A DNA stretch of 10,775 nucleotides, taken from NCBI GenBank assembly GCA_904420235.1, contig CAJFUS010000002.1:1-10775 (forward strand), given 5' to 3'. Positions 7,666-10,775 of this stretch are shown here, in pieces; the first letter of the stretch is position 1; the number at the start of each line of letters is the position of its first letter. Position numbers and translations under genes: made by a program. Source of the DNA: Candidatus Neoanaerotignum tabaqchaliae. Lineage in GTDB: Bacteria > Bacillota > Clostridia > Lachnospirales > Anaerotignaceae. The notes beneath the pieces are model-generated. The model did no database searches. It was not told the origin of the DNA and was given only the letters and a program-made list of their open reading frames with translations.

Positions 7666-8409
7666 ATGGGTGAATGGTTTTCAAGCCATTATCAAGAGTT
7701 TTTAAGCGATTTTAATCAAAGCTTTATTGAGGACGACAGATGGCAGTATATAGTAAAAGGACTTGGCGTTACCATAACCGTAGCAATAGGCGCTCTTATA
7801 CTTGGCGTTATAATTGGTGTTATGGTGGCTGTTATACGCTCCGCCCATGACCAACGCAGGCATAAAAAATCAAAAGGCTTGGGATATGTTATACTTGGCG
7901 TGCTTAATGTAATATGCAAGATATATTTAACAGTTATAAGAGGAACGCCTATGATGGTTCAACTTCTTATAATGTATTTTGTTATATTCGCGTCGTCAAC
8001 AAACACAATTATGGTTGCCATAATCGCTTTTGGTATAAACTCCGGAGCGTATGTTGCGGAAATTATACGAGGCGGAATAATGTCAATAGACGCCGGACAA
8101 ATGGAGGCGGGACGTTCTCTTGGTCTTAATTATATAAAAACAATGCGTTATATAATTGTTCCTCAGGCCATTAAAAACATACTTCCGGCCCTTGGAAATG
8201 AAATGATAACGCTTTTGAAGGACACTTCCCTTGTTACAGTTATAGGACTTAAGGATATGGTAAAAGGCGCCCTTATTATACAGGGACGTACATATCAGGC
8301 TTTTTTGCCCCTTGTAGCCGTTGCTATAATATACCTTATTATTGTAATTATATTATCAAAGCTTCTTACTTTGCTTGAAAGGAGGCTGCGCGAAAGTGAT
8401 AGACGTTAA
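7666..8409 (+). CDS. Amino-acid ABC transporter permease (HisM/GlnP family)
   Basis: This is the membrane channel subunit of the polar amino-acid importer. The 247-residue protein has several hydrophobic segments: ITVAIGALILGVIIGVMVAVI near the N-terminus, then IYLTVIRGTPMMVQLLIMYFV, IMVAIIAFGINSGAYVAEII and, near the C-terminus, FLPLVAVAIIYLIIVIIL. The RGTP motif and the cytoplasmic EAA loop (EAGRSLGLNYIKTMRYIIVPQA) that docks on the ATPase are clear. The start is taken as the ATG at 7666 because AAAGGGGA at 7652-7659 lies just before it; an in-frame ATG at 7648 has no ribosome-binding site and would place that site inside the gene. Both the lipoprotein gene upstream and the ATPase gene downstream belong to the same importer. 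The final 14 bases overlap the ATPase gene. Confidence 0.93.
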   Translation: MGEWFSSHYQEFLSDFNQSFIEDDRWQYIVKGLGVTITVAIGALILGVIIGVMVAVIRSAHDQRRHKKSKGLGYVILGVLNVICKIYLTVIRGTPMMVQLLIMYFVIFASSTNTIMVAIIAFGINSGAYVAEIIRGGIMSIDAGQMEAGRSLGLNYIKTMRYIIVPQAIKNILPALGNEMITLLKDTSLVTVIGLKDMVKGALIIQGRTYQAFLPLVAVAIIYLIIVIILSKLLTLLERRLRESDRR

Positions 8410-9118
8410 GGGCCTTAAAAAAAGTTTTGGAACACATGAGGTTTTAAAAGGAATTGACGAACACATATATAAGGGCGAGAAAGTTGTTATAATAGGTCCT
8501 TCCGGCTCTGGAAAATCAACATTTCTGCGTTGTCTTAATCTTTTGGAGGAGCCTACGAAGGGAACTATAACTTTTGAGGGAAAGGATATTACTGACCCGA
8601 AAGCAAATATAGACGCTATTAGACAAAAAATGGGAATGGTTTTTCAGCAGTTTAATCTTTTTCCACATCTTTCGGTTAAGGAAAATATAAAGCTGGCACC
8701 TGTTAAACTTGGAATTATGAGCGATTCTGAAGCGGATAAAAAGGCTATGGAGCTTCTTAATAGAATAGGTCTTCCGGATAAAGCAAACTCTTATCCAAAA
8801 CAGCTTTCCGGAGGACAACAGCAAAGAATAGCCATAGCAAGAGCTCTTGCTATGAATCCAGATGTACTTTTGTTTGACGAGCCTACAAGCGCTCTTGACC
8901 CGGAAATGGTTGGCGAGGTTTTGCAGCTTATGAAAAAGCTTGCCGATGACGGAATGACAATGGTTGTTGTGACACATGAAATGGGTTTCGCGCGTGAGGT
9001 TGCCACCAGAGTGTTGTTTATTGACAACGGAGTTATAGCTGAGCAGAATAATCCTAAAGACTTTTTTGAGCATCCTCAAAATCAGAGGCTTAAGGATTTT
9101 CTCTCAAAAGTATTGTAA
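8396..9118 (+). CDS. Amino-acid ABC transporter ATP-binding protein (GlnQ/HisP family)
   Basis: This cytoplasmic ATPase powers the importer. At 240 residues it is the normal size for GlnQ-type subunits. Every ABC motif is intact: Walker A GPSGSGKST (34-42), Q-loop QQFNLFPH (84-91), signature LSGGQ (137-141) with QQRIAIARAL after it, Walker B VLLFDEP with Asp161 and Glu162, D-loop SALD, and the switch histidine His194 in VVVTHEM. The start is inferred to be the GTG at 8396, giving MIDVKGLKKSFG as in related proteins. GGAGG at 8381-8385 lies ten bases upstream; a TTG at 8375 would put it inside the gene. The GTG lies inside the last codons of the permease gene, so the two are probably translationally coupled. 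The symbol glnQ is withheld because the transported amino acid is unknown. Confidence 0.94.
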   Translation: MIDVKGLKKSFGTHEVLKGIDEHIYKGEKVVIIGPSGSGKSTFLRCLNLLEEPTKGTITFEGKDITDPKANIDAIRQKMGMVFQQFNLFPHLSVKENIKLAPVKLGIMSDSEADKKAMELLNRIGLPDKANSYPKQLSGGQQQRIAIARALAMNPDVLLFDEPTSALDPEMVGEVLQLMKKLADDGMTMVVVTHEMGFAREVATRVLFIDNGVIAEQNNPKDFFEHPQNQRLKDFLSKVL

Positions 9119-9258
9119 TGCTGTTTTGCCTTTTGGAGTGAGAAATTAGCTTATGAGTGAAATAATATTAATATAATTTTTCCTTAGGCCATGTGGGTTT
9201 TTACTTAACGGGTTTAAGCATTGGCTTATAAAATAATAGCTTGTTTATTAAAATTAAG
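9119..9258. other. Gene-free region after the importer operon
   Basis: No open frame with a ribosome-binding site is present on either strand. A perfect TATAAT occurs at 9172-9177 but without a convincing -35 box at proper distance, so in A+T-rich DNA it may be chance. Short inverted pairs such as TAAGC/GCTTA (9215-9228) and CTTAA/TTAAG (9204-9218) are visible. No simple short terminator follows the ATPase gene here; the first strong one is the long hairpin downstream. Confidence 0.6.
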
Positions 9259-9347
9259 CAGAAAGCGAAGGCTTAATACTTCAGATAATCAGAGTTTTTG
9301 TGTGCTTCTGATTAACGGTTATTAAGCGGAGAGCTTTCTGTTTTTTT
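9259..9347 (+). terminator. Long interrupted hairpin with T tract: operon terminator or 3' end of a small RNA
   Basis: Three perfect 8-bp stems are nested: CAGAAAGC (9259-9266) with GCTTTCTG (9333-9340), GCTTAATA (9271-9278) with TATTAAGC (9320-9327), and TAATCAGA (9286-9293) with TCTGATTA (9307-9314). They are separated by two asymmetric internal loops and capped by a loop of about 13 bases. Seven T follow at 9341-9347. The T tract and stem make termination on the + strand likely. The size and the internal loops exceed what a terminator needs. It matches no riboswitch or T-box pattern I recognise. Confidence 0.7.
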
Positions 9348-9624
9348 AATAAAAATTTAATATGGTGCTGAAAATAAATTGAATATATATACTAAAAAAT
9401 CAGCTTATAAAAATTTTCTTAAAAACTGCAAGACATATTTATCGAGTTTAGTAAATATAAAAAATGTATTTTTATGTTATTAATAAACTTTATATTAAGT
9501 CGCTTTTATATAAGTGCATATTAATATTTTTTGTAATATATGATGAACATGTTTTACAATTTTGGGAATAGCTGCTGCTTGAACATACATATATTATAAC
9601 AGTAAAATTTTTAAAGGTGATGTT
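9348..9624. other. A+T-rich upstream region of the hypothetical gene, with one promoter candidate
   Basis: This stretch is very rich in A and T and has no supportable gene. The best promoter candidate is TTGTAA (9531-9536), an 18-base spacer, and TACAAT (9555-9560), matching the sigma-A consensus at four and five of six positions; it would start near 9567 and give a leader of roughly 58 bases for the gene at 9625. I see nothing else with support between 9348 and 9530. Confidence 0.4.
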
Positions 9625-10644
9625 ATGAGAAAAAAAGCTTTTGCAGCAATGCTTGTGATAGCGGCGGCATTTTTTGTTGTATGTATAAGCATATTTGGAA
9701 AAACAGAGATTATAACGAGAGATGATTTAAGCAACATATCAGATGAGGAGGTAAAGCAGAAAATAGCGAGAATAATGCTTGCCGATTCTGGAAGAGAGGC
9801 AGAGGTTACTCCTGAGGAAATTGTTGAAGTGGCTGTGCTTTATGGAGATATAACTGGTTCTGGACAAAGGGAGGACGCTGTTATAGACGCGTATTTTGGG
9901 CCGCGGTATACTTTAATAAGCGCTTATAAAGGCGATGAAAAAGGTGATTTTACATATCTTGATGAAATGGGTGTATTTTTTGATTCTCGTAATCCAAGAA
10001 CTGTTTATATGCAGAATGAGAAAAGAGACGCTGTTTTTATAAATGAGGAATTTAATGATAAAATAGGTGCCTTTGAGAAAATAGAGTATTCACATGGATT
10101 TCTTTGGGACGACAGTAAAAATGGTTTTGGTCAAATTTTCAGTGACCCTGTTAGAATAAGAACTGATTGGAACACGGCTTGGAATGGTGACGGCACAGAA
10201 GCGCCCAGCGACTGGGAAAGAGTTACGCAAAGTACAAAAAGTGTGTTTGAAAATGGAGACAATCCGGTTATAAAAAATGTATACAGCCATGAGTATCTTA
10301 CGTCGTCTGACAATCAAAGCAAAAATATTCCTCTTGATGACACATACACACTGCAAGAAGAAAGGCAGGTTGAAAGAACATACTATTGGAATGACGAGTG
10401 GAGAGCTTTTATAGCAGATGAAATGATAGAAAACTCAACTGGAGATAGGGTTGCGATTACTTTTTTCTGGAGTGACCTTCCATATTCTTTGGCAGAGTAT
10501 AGCGATGACGAAAATAAAAATACTCCAGAGTATGCTAATCTTGCAAGAATAAAGAGAAAGGACGGAAGTATTGATATTGTAAATATCAATGAACTTTCGG
10601 AAATTCGTGAAAATAATGGGGCTGTGGATGGCTTAAGCGCCTAA
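9625..10644 (+). CDS. Hypothetical exported or membrane-anchored protein
   Basis: I do not recognise this 339-residue protein. Residues 2-4 are basic (RKK) and residues 5-24 are strongly hydrophobic, so it has a signal peptide or an N-terminal membrane anchor. The only cysteine in this segment, Cys20, follows FFVV, which is a poor lipobox, so lipidation is unlikely. The rest is soluble, acidic and outside the membrane. Residues 75-84, DITGSGQRED, followed by a hydrophobic strand, resemble the Asp/Gly-rich calcium loops of FG-GAP or VCBS-type repeats, but only one copy is seen. The C-terminal half has seven Trp residues, including DWNTAWNGDG and YYWNDEWRAF. AAAGGTGA at 9613-9620 fits the ATG at 9625. 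It appears monocistronic: a terminator-like hairpin lies upstream and no gene follows in the window. Codon use matches the neighbours, so recent transfer is not indicated. Confidence 0.75.
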   Translation: MRKKAFAAMLVIAAAFFVVCISIFGKTEIITRDDLSNISDEEVKQKIARIMLADSGREAEVTPEEIVEVAVLYGDITGSGQREDAVIDAYFGPRYTLISAYKGDEKGDFTYLDEMGVFFDSRNPRTVYMQNEKRDAVFINEEFNDKIGAFEKIEYSHGFLWDDSKNGFGQIFSDPVRIRTDWNTAWNGDGTEAPSDWERVTQSTKSVFENGDNPVIKNVYSHEYLTSSDNQSKNIPLDDTYTLQEERQVERTYYWNDEWRAFIADEMIENSTGDRVAITFFWSDLPYSLAEYSDDENKNTPEYANLARIKRKDGSIDIVNINELSEIRENNGAVDGLSA

Positions 10645-10693
10645 TAAGATTTGAATTGGTTGTTTAAATTTTGTATGCGGAAGGAAAAAGGGG

Positions 10694-10775
10694 ATAGTCA
10701 GTATTTTTGCTCCGCAAAAACGGCAAAGCCGCCGGACATCTTTCCGGTACATAGTCAGTATTTTTGCTCCGCAAA
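10694..10775. repeat. Direct repeat of period 57 with three adjacent palindromes, cut by window end
   Basis: A 25-base sequence beginning ATAGTCAGTATTTTTGCTCC occurs identically at 10694-10718 and 10751-10775, 57 bases apart; the second copy runs into the window end. The unit holds three back-to-back inverted repeats: TTTTTGC/GCAAAAA (10704-10720, loop TCC), CGGC/GCCG (10721-10731, loop AAA) and CCGGA/TCCGG (10732-10747, 6-base loop). The C+G-rich palindromes stand out from the flanking A+T-rich DNA. A tandem or dispersed palindromic repeat is most likely. Two copies with a 32-base interval could also be the edge of a CRISPR array, but the first palindrome continues past the 25-base identity into the supposed spacer, which argues against this. 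No T tract follows a stem, so it is not a terminator. Confidence 0.7.

Noticed and set aside
8516..9079. 187-codon open frame on the minus strand
   Set aside because: It is antisense to the ABC ATPase, whose motifs are all intact; the translation is low-complexity and basic, as expected of a shadow frame.
9119..9350. T-box, 6S RNA or known riboswitch in the gene-free region
   Set aside because: I found no T-box core sequence, no 5'/3' closing helix as in 6S RNA, and no conserved riboswitch core, and the next gene starts about 280 bases after the T tract.
9571..9600. TTGAAC followed by TATTAT/TATAAC as a promoter of the hypothetical gene
   Set aside because: The spacing between the boxes is only 7 to 10 bases, far too short; the candidate at 9531-9560 fits better.
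9625..9690. Lipoprotein signal in the hypothetical protein (Cys20)
   Set aside because: The residue before the cysteine is Val and not Ala, Gly or Ser, so it does not meet the lipobox pattern, unlike the LAAC of the importer lipoprotein.
10694..10775. CRISPR array (25-base repeats, 32-base interval)
   Set aside because: Only two copies are visible, the interval is itself made of palindromes, and the first palindrome extends past the identical part into the interval. No cas gene is in the window. Kept as an alternative within the repeat finding, not called.

Overview
The window looks like chromosomal DNA of an anaerobic Firmicute of class Clostridia. The evidence is A+T-rich DNA with ATA, AGA and CTT codons used freely, strong GGAGG ribosome-binding sites, a fusion of IspH with ribosomal protein S1 (an arrangement known from Clostridia), an AroH-type chorismate mutase, and a sporulation/vegetative-type D-Ala-D-Ala carboxypeptidase beside rluB. 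I cannot name a genus from this evidence. Every gene I accept lies on the + strand.

Bases 1-6666 are a housekeeping operon. It starts inside a D-Ala-D-Ala carboxypeptidase gene (dacF type, 5' end outside the window) and continues with rluB (23S rRNA pseudouridine synthase), a histidine phosphatase, an HI0933/BaiN-type flavoprotein, aroH, cmk, and the ispH-rpsA fusion. Genes are separated by 1-52 bases. One terminator-like hairpin lies inside the operon, after rluB, and a textbook intrinsic terminator closes it. The fusion carries a near-perfect Shine-Dalgarno sequence and an in-frame ATG at the domain boundary, so a free S1 protein could also be made from it.

Bases 6690-9347 hold a polar amino-acid ABC importer in the order lipoprotein, permease, ATPase. 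It has a clear sigma-A promoter (TTGCAA, 17 bases, TATACT). A hairpin with a T tract between the lipoprotein and permease genes probably lowers permease/ATPase expression relative to the binding protein. The permease and ATPase genes overlap by 14 bases.

Bases 9119-9624 contain no gene. They hold a long interrupted hairpin followed by seven T (9259-9347), which is either the importer operon's terminator or the 3' end of a small RNA, and then very A+T-rich DNA with one moderate promoter candidate. Bases 9625-10644 encode an exported or membrane-anchored protein I do not recognise. The last 82 bases begin a direct repeat of period 57 whose unit contains three adjacent small palindromes, cut by the window end. 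This repeat, the internal start in ispH-rpsA and the long hairpin are the points most worth following up; I see no defence system, transposase or phage gene.
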